Assembly (NCBI RefSeq): GCF_900115505.1
Contig: NZ_FOWQ01000004.1
Coordinates: 180,250 to 244,249, forward strand
From: Geodermatophilus dictyosporus
Lineage (GTDB): Bacteria; Actinomycetota; Actinomycetes; Mycobacteriales; Geodermatophilaceae
Direction of reading: 5' to 3'
DNA length: 64,000 nucleotides
The number at the start of each line of letters is the position of its first letter. Positions within the stretch are counted from its first letter, which is position 1. The notes beneath the pieces were generated by a model. The model was given only the letters and a program-made list of their open reading frames with translations. It was not told where the DNA came from and made no database searches. Shown in pieces: positions 20,583 to 28,549 of this stretch. Both the position numbers and the translations under genes were made by a program.

Positions 20583-20951
20583 TCAGGAGGCGCGCGCCAC
20601 GATGACGGTGAGGACCAGCGCTGTGAGGGCGGCGGAGGCGAGAGCAGCGGCGAGCGCGACCGGGTGCCGGATCCCGGCGCGGGACTCCCCGGGGGCGTAG
20701 TCGCGGACACGGTGGTGTCGATCCAGGACGAGGGCCACCACTCCCACGGGCACAGCCGTGGTCAGCGAGCCGATGCCGATCCACGCAGTCGTCGACTGCC
20801 GCTCGACGTCCCAGTACATGCCGCTGTCCGGAGCTGCCGCGGCGATGAGGTAGAGGAGTCCGAAGAGGAGCAGGACCCAGCTCAGGCCCGCGACGGCGCG
20901 CGGGATGTCCTCGTGTTCCCTCACGGCCCGTCCCATGGCCGCCGTCCTCAC
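20583..20951 (-). CDS. small membrane protein, unknown function
   Basis: A 122-residue protein with three to four hydrophobic segments: AGLSWVLLLFGLLYLIAAAA, TAWIGIGSLTTAVPVGVVALVL and a C-terminal VALAAALASAALTALVLTVIVA. Short charged loops separate them. I do not recognise the family. Translation could start at ATG 20951 or at the second ATG five codons later. Third-position GC is lower than in most of its neighbours, which suggests a more recent or less selected gene. It is flanked by gaps of 271 and 216 bases. Confidence 0.65.
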   Translation of the reverse strand: MRTAAMGRAVREHEDIPRAVAGLSWVLLLFGLLYLIAAAAPDSGMYWDVERQSTTAWIGIGSLTTAVPVGVVALVLDRHHRVRDYAPGESRAGIRHPVALAAALASAALTALVLTVIVARAS

Positions 20952-21167
20952 CGGTCAGCACGCCTGGTGCCGGACCGCTCAGGCTGGACCTCCGTGCACG
21001 CCTCGGGAGGCCCGGCCTCACCTGGAGAGGCCGGCAGCGCTCTCCACGCCCCCGGCTGCACGTCGAGGAGTGTCGTCCGACGCGGACTCGAGCGTGTGGG
21101 GACGCCGCCGAGCCGGCCGGCTCGCCTGCTGGCGGTCCTCCGGTCCTCCGGTCGTCGGGTGGTCGGG

Positions 21168-21710
21168 TCAGGACTCCCGGCCGGCGCCGACGATGACGTA
21201 CGCCATCAGCGCCGGCTCGTCGCTGCGGTTGTGCCACGCGTGGCGGGTGCCACGCTGCACGACGCAGGTGCCGGGAGTGAGGTGCACCTCCTGGCCGTCG
21301 TCGAGCTCGAGCCACATCTCGCCTTCGACGCACAGGCCGTAGTCGATGGTGTCGGTGGTGTGCATGCCGGGGGCGTCCGGTTCGAACGCTCCGATCAACC
21401 CGGGCAGCTTCTCCTCGACCTCTGCCGAGAGATCGTCCGCTGAGCCGGTCGGTGACGGAGCGGAGGACTCCGGGGCGAAGCGCAGGAGCAGGAACCGGGT
21501 GCCGCCCACGCCGGGGAAGAACGGGAAGACCTCGGCGTCCGGAGCCCCGGTGCCGACGGTGGTGGTCCCGTCTGCGGTGCCCCACACCGGGTAGAACTGC
21601 GCGCCGGGGACGGCTCCGACCTCGATCGCGGGCGTCGCCTCGTCGGACACGACGACCGACCTGCCCTCGGCGTCATGACCGGTGACCACGTGACGTACCC
21701 GAACACCCAT
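21168..21710 (-). CDS. cupin domain protein
   Basis: A 180-residue protein ending in a cupin barrel. The motif HTTDTIDYGLCVEGEMWLELDDGQE followed by LTPGTCVVQRGTRHAWHN holds the His/Glu metal ligands expected in cupins. The N-terminal half (HVVTGHDAEGRSVVVSDEA) is typical of a family of small actinobacterial and proteobacterial cupins of unknown role. ATG is preceded by GGAGGAGG. A sensory, binding or dioxygenase role is possible, and none is shown by the context. Confidence 0.8.
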   Translation of the reverse strand: MGVRVRHVVTGHDAEGRSVVVSDEATPAIEVGAVPGAQFYPVWGTADGTTTVGTGAPDAEVFPFFPGVGGTRFLLLRFAPESSAPSPTGSADDLSAEVEEKLPGLIGAFEPDAPGMHTTDTIDYGLCVEGEMWLELDDGQEVHLTPGTCVVQRGTRHAWHNRSDEPALMAYVIVGAGRES

Positions 21711-21988
21711 GGGTCCTCCTCCGGCGCGGCGCTGCACCGGCAGGTGGGTCCGGTGCCATGACGCCGACCGCGCCCATGCTCGACCGATCCGGCCCGGGCC
21801 GGAAGCCCCGGCTCCGCGCGGGCCGTGCCGATCGTCGCCCCGCGCCGCCCCGGGTCGGACGTCCCGGCGTCGGCCCGGTACGAGGCCGGACGGGCTGCTC
21901 CGGCTGAGGCGTGGGGTGGCGTCGGCGCCCTCGAGTCGGTCGCGGACGGCGGCAGCACCGACGGCGCACACGATCCGCAGGACAGCTC

Positions 21989-22645
21989 CTAGCTGCCCCG
22001 GACCTGCTCGCCGATCGAGGGGTCCTGCGCCCACGTCGTGTAGGGGATGCGCGGGATGGTGCGCACCTCGCCGATCGTCGACCACTCGTTGCCGCCGAGC
22101 CGGGCCAGCGGCCGCAGCTCCTCGATGCGCGGCCGGCCGTCGCGGACGGCGGACTCCCACACGCTGATCCACTCGACCCGCCCGAAGACGACCGTGCTGT
22201 CACCCAGCCGCAGCGTCGAGTGCAGCGTGCACTCGATGGCGACCGGGGACTGCGCCACCCGCAGCGCGGCCACCTTCTCGCTGGGCTCGAGCCGGACGCC
22301 GGTGTGCTCGGCCTCGCTCTGGTCGGGCGGGAAGTCGGTGCCGGTGGCGTTGGCCTGCTCGAACAGCTCCTCGGGCACCAGGTTGACGGTGAAGTCGCCG
22401 GTGGCCTCGACGTTGGTCAGCGAGTCCTTGCGGCCCACCGAGGTGAACTGCACGACCGGCGGCTTGACGCAGGCGACCGTGTAGAAGGAGTGCGGCGCCA
22501 GGTTGTGCACGCCCTCGGCCGAACGGCTGCACACCCACGCGATCGGCCGGGGGACGACGACCGAGTTGACGACCCGGTAGAAGTCCGACGGCTTCATCGC
22601 CGCGGGGTCGAAGGTCGTGCGGGCAGGGGAGTCGGCCGAGGTCAC
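21989..22645 (-). CDS. flavin reductase family protein
   Basis: A 218-residue FMN-binding split-barrel protein. The sequence DFYRVVNSVVVPRPIAWVCS, NLAPHSFYTVACVKPP and FTSVGRKDSLTNVEATGDFTVNLV is the flavin reductase/YwrF type. Such proteins reduce FMN with NAD(P)H or act as flavoenzymes themselves. The start is GTG. The CruG gene follows downstream on the plus-coordinate side and is read in the same direction. A 278-base gap without a recognisable gene (21711-21988) separates it from the cupin. Confidence 0.88.
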   Translation of the reverse strand: MTSADSPARTTFDPAAMKPSDFYRVVNSVVVPRPIAWVCSRSAEGVHNLAPHSFYTVACVKPPVVQFTSVGRKDSLTNVEATGDFTVNLVPEELFEQANATGTDFPPDQSEAEHTGVRLEPSEKVAALRVAQSPVAIECTLHSTLRLGDSTVVFGRVEWISVWESAVRDGRPRIEELRPLARLGGNEWSTIGEVRTIPRIPYTTWAQDPSIGEQVRGS

Positions 22646-22663
22646 GCCCCATCCTCGCCCGCG

Positions 22664-23761
22664 TCAGCCGACCGCGCGCCCGCGCCAGGTGAGGGTGCCC
22701 CGCCGGTGCCCGCGCACCGACCCGGCCAGCAGCACGTCGAGCGCCAGCAGCGACACCGGGTGGGCCAGCGCGTCCGGCCACACCCGGCTCCCGGTGACAG
22801 CCGCACTCACCGCCCGCCCGGCCACCCCGGCCAGGTAGCCGGCCAGCCCCGCGCGCGAGCCGCCCAGCGCGGCCAGCGCCGGCACGACCCCGACGGCGGT
22901 GAGCACCGCGGCGGCGCCCAGCCCCGCGGCCGGCGACCCGCCGACCGAGGACCACAGCGACTTGCCGTAGCCCCCGCGCATCGCCGTCCAGCCGTCGTAC
23001 ATCCGGCAGGTGGCCAGGTCGGCGCCGGCGGCGGGGACGGCGCGGCCGCCCGCGCGTTTGACCGCCCGCGCCAGCGCGACGTCCTCCACCACCTGGTCGC
23101 GCACCGCGGCGTGCCCGCGGGCGCGCAGGTAGCCGCGGCGGGTCAGCGCCAGGAACTGGCCGTTGGCGGCGGTCAGCGACGGCCGCGGCGAGCGCTCGGC
23201 GGCCCGCAGCGGCAGCGTGGTCAGCCACAGCCAGGGCGACAGCGGCTGCACCAGCCGCTCGGCCGCCGACACCGCCACCGGCCGCGGCCAGGGCGAGACC
23301 AGGTCCAGACCGTGCGCGTCGAGCAGCCAGGCCGCTGCGGCGAGCGCGCCCGGCGCCAGCCGGACGTCGGCGTCGACGAACACCAGCACGCCGTCATCGG
23401 CCGTCTGCGCGCCCACCCAGCAGGCGTGCGGCTTGCCCAGCCAGCCGTCAGGCGGTGGCGGGGCGGTCAGCAGCCGCACCCGCGGGTCGCCGATCCCGCG
23501 GACGACGGCGGCCGTGCCGTCGGTGGAGCCGTCGTCGACCACGACCACCCGCAGGTCGGGCACCCCCCGCGAGGCGAGGACGGCGGACAGGCAGCCGCCG
23601 ACCGCGGCCTCCTCGTCGCGCACCGGGACGACGACGGTGACCGGCCGGGCCACCGCCGGCGGGTCGGCCGGGGCCCGGCGCAGCAGCCGGGCGTTGACCG
23701 CGGCGTGCGCGGCGCCCGCGACCGCCAGGCCGGACAGGACCCGGACGACCGGGCCGCTCAC
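22664..23761 (-). CDS. cruG: family 2 glycosyltransferase, CruG-like
   Basis: A 365-residue GT-A glycosyltransferase. The nucleotide-sugar region is VTVVVPVRDEEAAVGGCLSAV, the donor site VVVVDDGSTDG, and the metal motif VFVDADVRLAP; the C-terminal third has hydrophobic helices for membrane association. GTG at 23761 overlaps the CruF stop by four bases. Pairing with CruF and a CrtO-like enzyme points to transfer of a sugar to a hydroxylated carotenoid, as CruG does in cyanobacteria. The function is inferred from this context and from the motifs. Confidence 0.82.
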   Translation of the reverse strand: MSGPVVRVLSGLAVAGAAHAAVNARLLRRAPADPPAVARPVTVVVPVRDEEAAVGGCLSAVLASRGVPDLRVVVVDDGSTDGTAAVVRGIGDPRVRLLTAPPPPDGWLGKPHACWVGAQTADDGVLVFVDADVRLAPGALAAAAWLLDAHGLDLVSPWPRPVAVSAAERLVQPLSPWLWLTTLPLRAAERSPRPSLTAANGQFLALTRRGYLRARGHAAVRDQVVEDVALARAVKRAGGRAVPAAGADLATCRMYDGWTAMRGGYGKSLWSSVGGSPAAGLGAAAVLTAVGVVPALAALGGSRAGLAGYLAGVAGRAVSAAVTGSRVWPDALAHPVSLLALDVLLAGSVRGHRRGTLTWRGRAVG

Positions 23762-24570
23762 GGACGGCGGGCCTGCACGGCCAGCGTCACCAGCACCGGC
23801 ACCGCCAGGGCCGCGCCCCAGGCCGCGGAGCCGGGCAGGTCGAGGAAGGCCGCGTGCGCCAGCGCGCCACCGAGGGTCATCCACCCGAGTACCAGCAGCG
23901 GGGCGGCGTCGCCGGTGCGCCGGCCCCCGGGCAGCGCGGTGCGGGCGACCACCAGGTCGAGCAGCGTCATGAGCACCAGGCCGGCCAGCAGCCAGCCGGC
24001 GAGGTTGGTCAGCGGCACGGTGTCGATGCCGGGCAGGCCCGGCTGCGGGCGCGCCCACGTCCAGTAGCCGGCCTGCACCAGCTGCGGGTCGAGCACCACG
24101 TCCCACGCGGCGAACACCGCGGCCGCGACGACGACGCGCGCGGGCCGCTGCCGCCCGGGCCGCACGCGCCGGGTGAGCAGCCGGGCCAGCACCCAGCTCG
24201 GCCAGGCCATCATCAGCCAGGCCAGCGGCACCAGGAACGGGACGCCGAGCAGCGTGGGGCCCAGCACGTCGCTGTAGGCGTAGGGGCCGTAGGGGAAGCC
24301 GGTGGCCACCCCGACCGACTCGAACACCACCGCGGTGGCCGCCACCAGGCCGAGCACCGACAGCCCGGTGCGCGGGCCGTGCGCCACGGCGGCCGAGGTC
24401 ACCGACACCGCCGAGCCCAGCAGCACGATCGTCCAGGACACCGCGTCGCGGCCGCCGCCGTCGGTGAGCGGGTAGGCGATCGCGGCCAGGACGACCGCGA
24501 CGGCGAGGACCAGCGGCAGCCGCGCGGCCGGTGCCGCGGCCCGCCGGGCGGCCGCCGTCACCGAGCTCAT
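23758..24570 (-). CDS. cruF: carotenoid hydratase, CruF family
   Basis: A 270-residue membrane protein of the CruF/DUF422 family with about seven hydrophobic segments. Family landmarks are GFPYGPYAYSDVLGP, GVPFLVPLAWLMMAWPSW and AWDVVLDPQLVQAGYWTW. CruF enzymes add water to the end double bond of acyclic carotenoids. The ATG lies in an 11-bp tandem repeat that duplicates the start region. The gene is coupled to cruG and follows the CrtO-like gene. Confidence 0.88.
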   Translation of the reverse strand: MSSVTAAARRAAAPAARLPLVLAVAVVLAAIAYPLTDGGGRDAVSWTIVLLGSAVSVTSAAVAHGPRTGLSVLGLVAATAVVFESVGVATGFPYGPYAYSDVLGPTLLGVPFLVPLAWLMMAWPSWVLARLLTRRVRPGRQRPARVVVAAAVFAAWDVVLDPQLVQAGYWTWARPQPGLPGIDTVPLTNLAGWLLAGLVLMTLLDLVVARTALPGGRRTGDAAPLLVLGWMTLGGALAHAAFLDLPGSAAWGAALAVPVLVTLAVQARRP

Positions 24571-24608
24571 CGGGCGCTCATCGGGCGCTCATCGGGTGCT
24601 CACCGGGA
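24565..24608. repeat. four 11-bp tandem copies at the crtO/cruF junction
   Basis: Units GCTCATCGGGC start at 24565, 24576, 24587 and 24598; the last two carry one or two changes. Each of the first three includes an ATG AGC on the minus strand. The array spans from the last codons of the CrtO-like gene, through its TGA, to the ATG of cruF, so the stop/start junction appears to have been duplicated by slippage. Confidence 0.85.
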
Positions 24609-26246
24609 GCGGACGGCGCGCAGCGCCCGGCCGGCCCGGCTCCGGGCACGGGCGAGCGGACGGCGGTCGGCGAGCACCGCGCGCGCCGCCGTCCGGCCGG
24701 AGTTGCCCGACACCCCGCCGCCGGGGTGGGTGGAGGCACCGGCCAGGTAGAGGCCCGCGAGGCCGGGCACGCGGTAGCCCGACAGCGCCGGGGTGGGCCG
24801 GAACGCGAACATGCTGGCCAGGCCCATCTCCACGTGCATGACGTTGCCACGCAGCAGCGACAGCTCCCGTTCCAGCAGCAGCGGCGTCTGCACGTACAGC
24901 TGCTGCACCGAGGCGGCGAAGCCGGGGGCGAAGCGGTCGACGGCGGCCACCAGGCGGGCGGCCTCGGCGTCGGCGAGGGCGTCCCAGTCGCCGCCGTCGG
25001 CGAGGTCGTAGGGGTACCACTGCCCCCACACGGTGACCACGTGCCGCCCGGGCGGGGCGAGGGTGTCGTCGCTGGCGGAGAACGACATCGCCAGCGGCAC
25101 CGGCTCGCGCGGCAGCCGGCCGGCCAGCCAGTCGCCGTGCGCGGCGGCGAGCTGCGCGCGGTCGGTGCACAGCAGCTGCAGGCCCTGGGCCGAGACGGCC
25201 GGGTCGACGCCGGGGTAGGCCGGCAGGGCGTCGGTCAGGCAGCGCAGCACCAGGCCGAAGCCGTTGCCCACCGGCGGGGCGGCGGCGGCCAGCGCGGGCG
25301 GGGCGTGCTCGCCGGCCAGGTCGCGGGTGGCCAGCACGTGGCAGGCGGCGACGACGACCGGGGCGCAGACCCGCCGTCCGGACTCCGTCTGGACGCCGGC
25401 GACCCGCCCGTCCTCGACCAGCAGCCGCGCGGCGCCGTCGCCGAGGGTGACCCGCCCGCCGTCGGACTCCAGCCGCCGGCGCAGCGCCTCGGTCAGCCCG
25501 CCCGAGCCGCCCACCGGGTGACCCGGCGGGGTGTCGTGCAGCAGCGCCACCCAGGCGACCATCGCCGCGGTGCCGGGCTCGGACATCGGCGGGCCCGACT
25601 GCGCGCCGAACCAGGCCAGCGCCGCCTTGAGCCGCTCGCTGGTGAACCACCGGTCGAGCAGCGCGTCGCCGGAGCCGAGGAAGTCGACGGCGAGGTCGCC
25701 GCCGGGCGTGCGCGGGGCGTCGCCGCTGGGCGCGCCGAGCGGCCAGAAGGCGCGGACCAGCCCCAGCGGGGTCGGCTGCCGGCCGAAGGAGTCGACGACG
25801 GCGCGGCTGCGCGGGCCCCACACGCCGACGAACCGGCGGTAGGCGGCGGCGTCGTCCTCCCCGCAGGCGGCGGCGATGGAGGCGCAGGTGGCGTCGAGGT
25901 CGACGGAGAAGACCAGCGGCCGGCCGTCGGGGCCGGGGTCGCCGGGCACCGGCGCCGGCGCGAAGCCCCACGGGTCGCAGTCGACGTAGCGCAGCCCGAG
26001 CGCGGCGAGGTCGAGCTCCTCGACGACGCCGCTGTGCCGGACGATGACGTGCGCGCTGGAGCCGCGGTCGACCCGCACGCCGGGCCAGCGCTCCACCGTG
26101 GACACCGCGCCGCCGAGCACCTCGTCGCGCTCGACCACCTCGACGGCCAGCCCGGCCCGGGCCAGGTGGCAGGCAGCGACCAGGCCGTTGTGCCCCGCGC
26201 CGACGACGACGGCGTCGACCACGGCGTCAGTGGCGGCGTCGGCCAC
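24600..26246 (-). CDS. CrtO-like FAD-dependent carotenoid oxidoreductase
   Basis: A flavoprotein of about 548 residues. DAVVVGAGHNGLVAACHLARAG is the FAD fold, followed by GGAVSTVE. The C-terminus GLYLAGASTHPGGGVSGNSGRTAARAVL is that of CrtO-type carotene ketolases and related CrtI-like oxidoreductases. Its position above cruF and cruG suggests it acts on the same carotenoid, adding keto groups or desaturating. The start is uncertain: GTG codons at 26312, 26246 and 26222 are all possible; 26246 leaves a short N-terminus before the FAD motif. A 12-bp tandem repeat lies just before it. Confidence 0.8.
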   Translation of the reverse strand: MADAATDAVVDAVVVGAGHNGLVAACHLARAGLAVEVVERDEVLGGAVSTVERWPGVRVDRGSSAHVIVRHSGVVEELDLAALGLRYVDCDPWGFAPAPVPGDPGPDGRPLVFSVDLDATCASIAAACGEDDAAAYRRFVGVWGPRSRAVVDSFGRQPTPLGLVRAFWPLGAPSGDAPRTPGGDLAVDFLGSGDALLDRWFTSERLKAALAWFGAQSGPPMSEPGTAAMVAWVALLHDTPPGHPVGGSGGLTEALRRRLESDGGRVTLGDGAARLLVEDGRVAGVQTESGRRVCAPVVVAACHVLATRDLAGEHAPPALAAAAPPVGNGFGLVLRCLTDALPAYPGVDPAVSAQGLQLLCTDRAQLAAAHGDWLAGRLPREPVPLAMSFSASDDTLAPPGRHVVTVWGQWYPYDLADGGDWDALADAEAARLVAAVDRFAPGFAASVQQLYVQTPLLLERELSLLRGNVMHVEMGLASMFAFRPTPALSGYRVPGLAGLYLAGASTHPGGGVSGNSGRTAARAVLADRRPLARARSRAGRALRAVRSR

Positions 26247-26280
26247 GGTGCCGGGCACGGTGCCGGGCACGGTGCCGGCC
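26240..26280. repeat. 12-bp tandem repeat at the CrtO-like gene start
   Basis: A unit CACGGTGCCGGG is repeated about three times (26245-26280 region), ending in a diverged copy CACGGTGCCGGC. On the minus strand each unit offers a GTG start codon for the CrtO-like gene, which explains why its start is ambiguous. Confidence 0.7.
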
Positions 26281-26317
26281 ACGGCGTCGGCGCGGCGGCC
26301 GCCGGCCGGCACGCCGG

Positions 26318-26890
26318 TCAGGACGCGACGGCGCGCAGCGGGAGCCGGGCGCCGAGGATCGCGAAGGGACGGGCGTCCCCGGGGAAGTGGTGGCCGCGGG
26401 CGAGGTCGACGAAGCCGTCGGCGTGGTAGAGGCGGAACGCCTTGGTGTCGGCGTCGGGCGTCGACAGCAGCGCCACCGGCGCCGGGACGCCCTCGACCAG
26501 GGCGTGCAGCAGCCGCCGGCCCAGCCCGCGGCTCTGCGCGTCGGGGTGCACGTGCAGCTCGCACACCTCGAAGGCGCCGGGCAGCCAGCGCTTGGCGGTG
26601 CGCCGGTCGAGCGCGGCGCGCACCTGGTCGTGCCACCACTGGCCTGGTGCGACGAGGTAGCCGTAGCCGAAGCCCACGAGCCGCTCGCCGTCCCTGCCGG
26701 CCTCGAAGGCGCCGACGGCGCGGAAGCCGGGCCGCTCGGTGTGCTGGACGGCGTAGCCGTAGCGGCCGGCGACCACCGAGGCGTCGTAGCCCATCGCCTC
26801 GCCGTAGATGGTCAGCGCCTCGTGCATGTGGTCGCGCAGCCAGCCCACGGGCAGCTCGGTCACCCGCGTCGCGGGTGTCGTGCCGGTCAC
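26318..26890 (-). CDS. GNAT acetyltransferase, Rv2170-like
   Basis: A 190-residue GCN5-related N-acetyltransferase. The acetyl-CoA motif is VCELHVHPDAQSRGLGRRLLHAL, and the C-terminus GFVDLARGHHFPGDARPFAILG is typical of the mycobacterial Rv2170 group. The start GTG at 26890 is preceded by AGGAG with six bases of spacing. In M. tuberculosis Rv2170 sits beside mraZ-proximal genes, which fits the partial gene-order conservation of this window. The acceptor substrate is unknown. It is probably the first gene of the carotenoid CrtO-CruF-CruG set. Confidence 0.85.
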   Translation of the reverse strand: MTGTTPATRVTELPVGWLRDHMHEALTIYGEAMGYDASVVAGRYGYAVQHTERPGFRAVGAFEAGRDGERLVGFGYGYLVAPGQWWHDQVRAALDRRTAKRWLPGAFEVCELHVHPDAQSRGLGRRLLHALVEGVPAPVALLSTPDADTKAFRLYHADGFVDLARGHHFPGDARPFAILGARLPLRAVAS

Positions 26891-26904
26891 GGGTCTCTCC
26901 TCGC

Positions 26905-27519
26905 TCACGGACCCACCGCGGCGGCGGGGTCGTGGGTGGTTCCGGTGGGGGTGGTCCCGAGCGGCGTGCTCCCGAGCGGCGCGGCCCCGGGGTGCGCGGC
27001 CCCGCCCCGTGCCGCCTCGGCGCGGGCGGCCTCGGGAGGGCCGTCGCCGACCTCGGCGGCGGTGCCGGCGGTCAGCCGCAGCAGCTCGTCGTAGCTGGTG
27101 GGGAAGACCGCCGACGGGTGCCCGGCGGCGGCCCAGACGCGGTCGTGGCGGGCCAGCTCGACGTCGACGAGGGTGCCGATCGGCCCGGGGTGGCCGAGGG
27201 GGGCGACGCCGCCGATGGGCTGGCCGGTGTGCTCGCGCACGAAGTCGGCCGAGGCGCGCCGGACCTGCGGGACGCCGAGCAGCGCGGCGACCCTGGCGAC
27301 GTCGACCCGGTGCGCGCCGCTGGTGAGCACCAGCAGCGGCGCGCCGTCCACGTCGAAGACCAGGCTGTTGGCGATCGCGCCGATCGGGACGCCGAGCGCG
27401 GCGGCGGCCTCCGCGGCGGTGTGCGCGCCGGAGGGGAGCTCGTGGACCCGCCCGCTCGCCCCCGCCTCGGAGAGCAGGTCGGCGAACGCGGCCACCCGGG
27501 GGTGGGCGGGTCGGCTCAT
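26905..27519 (-). CDS. YbaK/EbsC-type aminoacyl-tRNA deacylase domain protein
   Basis: A 204-residue protein. Residues 1-160 form a YbaK/ProX-like domain (SGAHTAAEAAAALGV, ANSLVFDVDGAPLLVLTSGAHRVD, FVREHTGQPIGGVAPLGHPGP, HPSAVFPTSYDELL). Such domains hydrolyse mischarged tRNA, often Cys-tRNA(Pro). The last 45 residues are Ala/Gly/Thr-rich and disordered, with short repeats (GSTPLGTTPTGTT), an uncommon extension. ATG at 27519 is the clear start. The gene diverges from the SOS-regulated operon. Confidence 0.88.
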   Translation of the reverse strand: MSRPAHPRVAAFADLLSEAGASGRVHELPSGAHTAAEAAAALGVPIGAIANSLVFDVDGAPLLVLTSGAHRVDVARVAALLGVPQVRRASADFVREHTGQPIGGVAPLGHPGPIGTLVDVELARHDRVWAAAGHPSAVFPTSYDELLRLTAGTAAEVGDGPPEAARAEAARGGAAHPGAAPLGSTPLGTTPTGTTHDPAAAVGP

Positions 27520-27616
27520 GCGTCGATCCTGCCACCGCTGTCGGACCCCCGCCGTACCGTCCGCCGCGCACGGGCGGGGGAGGGGACGCCGGTCCCTGCT
27601 CCCGGGTGCGTCCGGC

Positions 27617-27645
27617 TTGACGACACCGTCGCGGTCGGGTGTACT
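27617..27645 (+). promoter_or_regulatory. sigma-70-type promoter of the DnaE2 operon
   Basis: TTGACG at 27617-27622 and TGTACT at 27640-27645 are separated by 17 bases, the optimal spacing. Transcription should begin near 27652, inside the LexA box that follows. Confidence 0.7.
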
Positions 27646-27653
27646 CGTGCTGT

Positions 27654-27669
27654 TCGAACAGACGTTCGA
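27654..27669 (+). promoter_or_regulatory. LexA (SOS) box, DnaE2 operon
   Basis: TCGAAC-AGAC-GTTCGA is a perfect palindromic actinobacterial SOS box (CGAAC-N4-GTTCG). It overlaps the predicted transcription start, so LexA binding would block the promoter at 27617-27645. Confidence 0.9.
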
Positions 27670-27749
27670 ACGGTCGGCCACCGCTCCCGGGACCTTCCCC
27701 GCCCGGGCGGTGGGCGGGCCGGTCGCGGGCACGGGGTGGGGAGTCGGGC

Positions 27750-28070
27750 ATGAGCCGGGTGCTGGGTGAGGTCGGCGAGCGGGTCGGCGAGGAGGTGCGG
27801 GTCGAGCGGGGGCCGCTCGGTCCGGCGCAGTTCTGGCGCGGTCAGTGGCGCTACGTCGTCGGCGAGCTGCTCGACTCCTGGGTGGAGACCGCGCCGTGGT
27901 GGCAGCGGTCGGCCGCCGGCGGCGCCTCGGCCGACCTGGTCGCACCCCGCGAGGTCTTCCGCGTCGAGGCGGTGCGGGCCGGGCGGTCGCGGATGAGCTT
28001 CGCCGGCGTCTACGACCTGTCCTGGGACGCCGCCGACAACCGGTGGTCGCTCGTGCGGGTGCACGACTGA
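27750..28070 (+). CDS. DUF6504 family protein
   Basis: A 106-residue protein (QFWRGQWRYVVGELLDSWVETAPWW, then LVAPREVFRVEAVRAG) of a small actinobacterial family commonly found beside error-prone polymerase genes. It has a mixed alpha/beta character with many Trp residues and no catalytic motif. It is the first gene after the LexA box and its TGA overlaps the next start (TGATG). An accessory role in damage-induced DNA synthesis is inferred from context only. Confidence 0.8.
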   Translation: MSRVLGEVGERVGEEVRVERGPLGPAQFWRGQWRYVVGELLDSWVETAPWWQRSAAGGASADLVAPREVFRVEAVRAGRSRMSFAGVYDLSWDAADNRWSLVRVHD

Positions 28071-28549
28071 TGGGCGCCGCTCGCGTCATGGCCGACCAGC
28101 TGCCCCTGCCCCCGCCGCTGCCGGCGGCCGCCGTCCAGCTGCTCGACCAGGCCACCCGGGCGCTCGCCGAGGCGGCGGGCTCGACCGACCCGCGCCGCCG
28201 CTACGCCACCGCCCACCTGGGCGCGCTGCGCGCCGCGGCGGCCGTGCTGGCCGCCCGCACCCGGCCCGAGAGCGGCCGCCGCCGGCCGCGCAGCGCCTGG
28301 GTGCTGCTCGGCCAGGTCGCTCCCGAGCTGGGCGAGTGGGCCACCTTCTTCGCTGCCGGCGCGGCCAAGCGGGCCGCGGCCGAGGCCGGGCTGTCCCGCG
28401 CGGTCACCGAGCGGGAGGCCGACGACCTGGTCCGCGACGTCGGCTCCTTCCTCACCGTGGTCGAGGACCTCCTCGGCCACGAGCCCGAGCCCGCCCCGCG
28501 CCCGCGCGTGGTCGGCGGCACCGCCCACCGTCCCGCCCGCGGGCGGTGA
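28070..28549 (+). CDS. SAV_6107-type HEPN domain protein
   Basis: A 159-residue helical protein of the SAV_6107 HEPN family. R44-x4-H49 in RRRYATAHLGALRA has the spacing of the HEPN RNase motif. A second helix pair carries GEWATFFAAGAAKRAAAEAG, with a disordered Pro/Arg-rich C-terminus. It lies between DUF6504 and dnaE2, overlapping both by one and four bases, so it is made with the SOS response. Whether it cuts RNA or only mediates protein contacts is open. Confidence 0.8.
   Translation: MGAARVMADQLPLPPPLPAAAVQLLDQATRALAEAAGSTDPRRRYATAHLGALRAAAAVLAARTRPESGRRRPRSAWVLLGQVAPELGEWATFFAAGAAKRAAAEAGLSRAVTEREADDLVRDVGSFLTVVEDLLGHEPEPAPRPRVVGGTAHRPARGR

Noticed and set aside
20345-20605. An 86-codon open frame after adoK
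   Set aside because: Arg-rich, no domain and an unconvincing start; typical random frame in GC-rich DNA.
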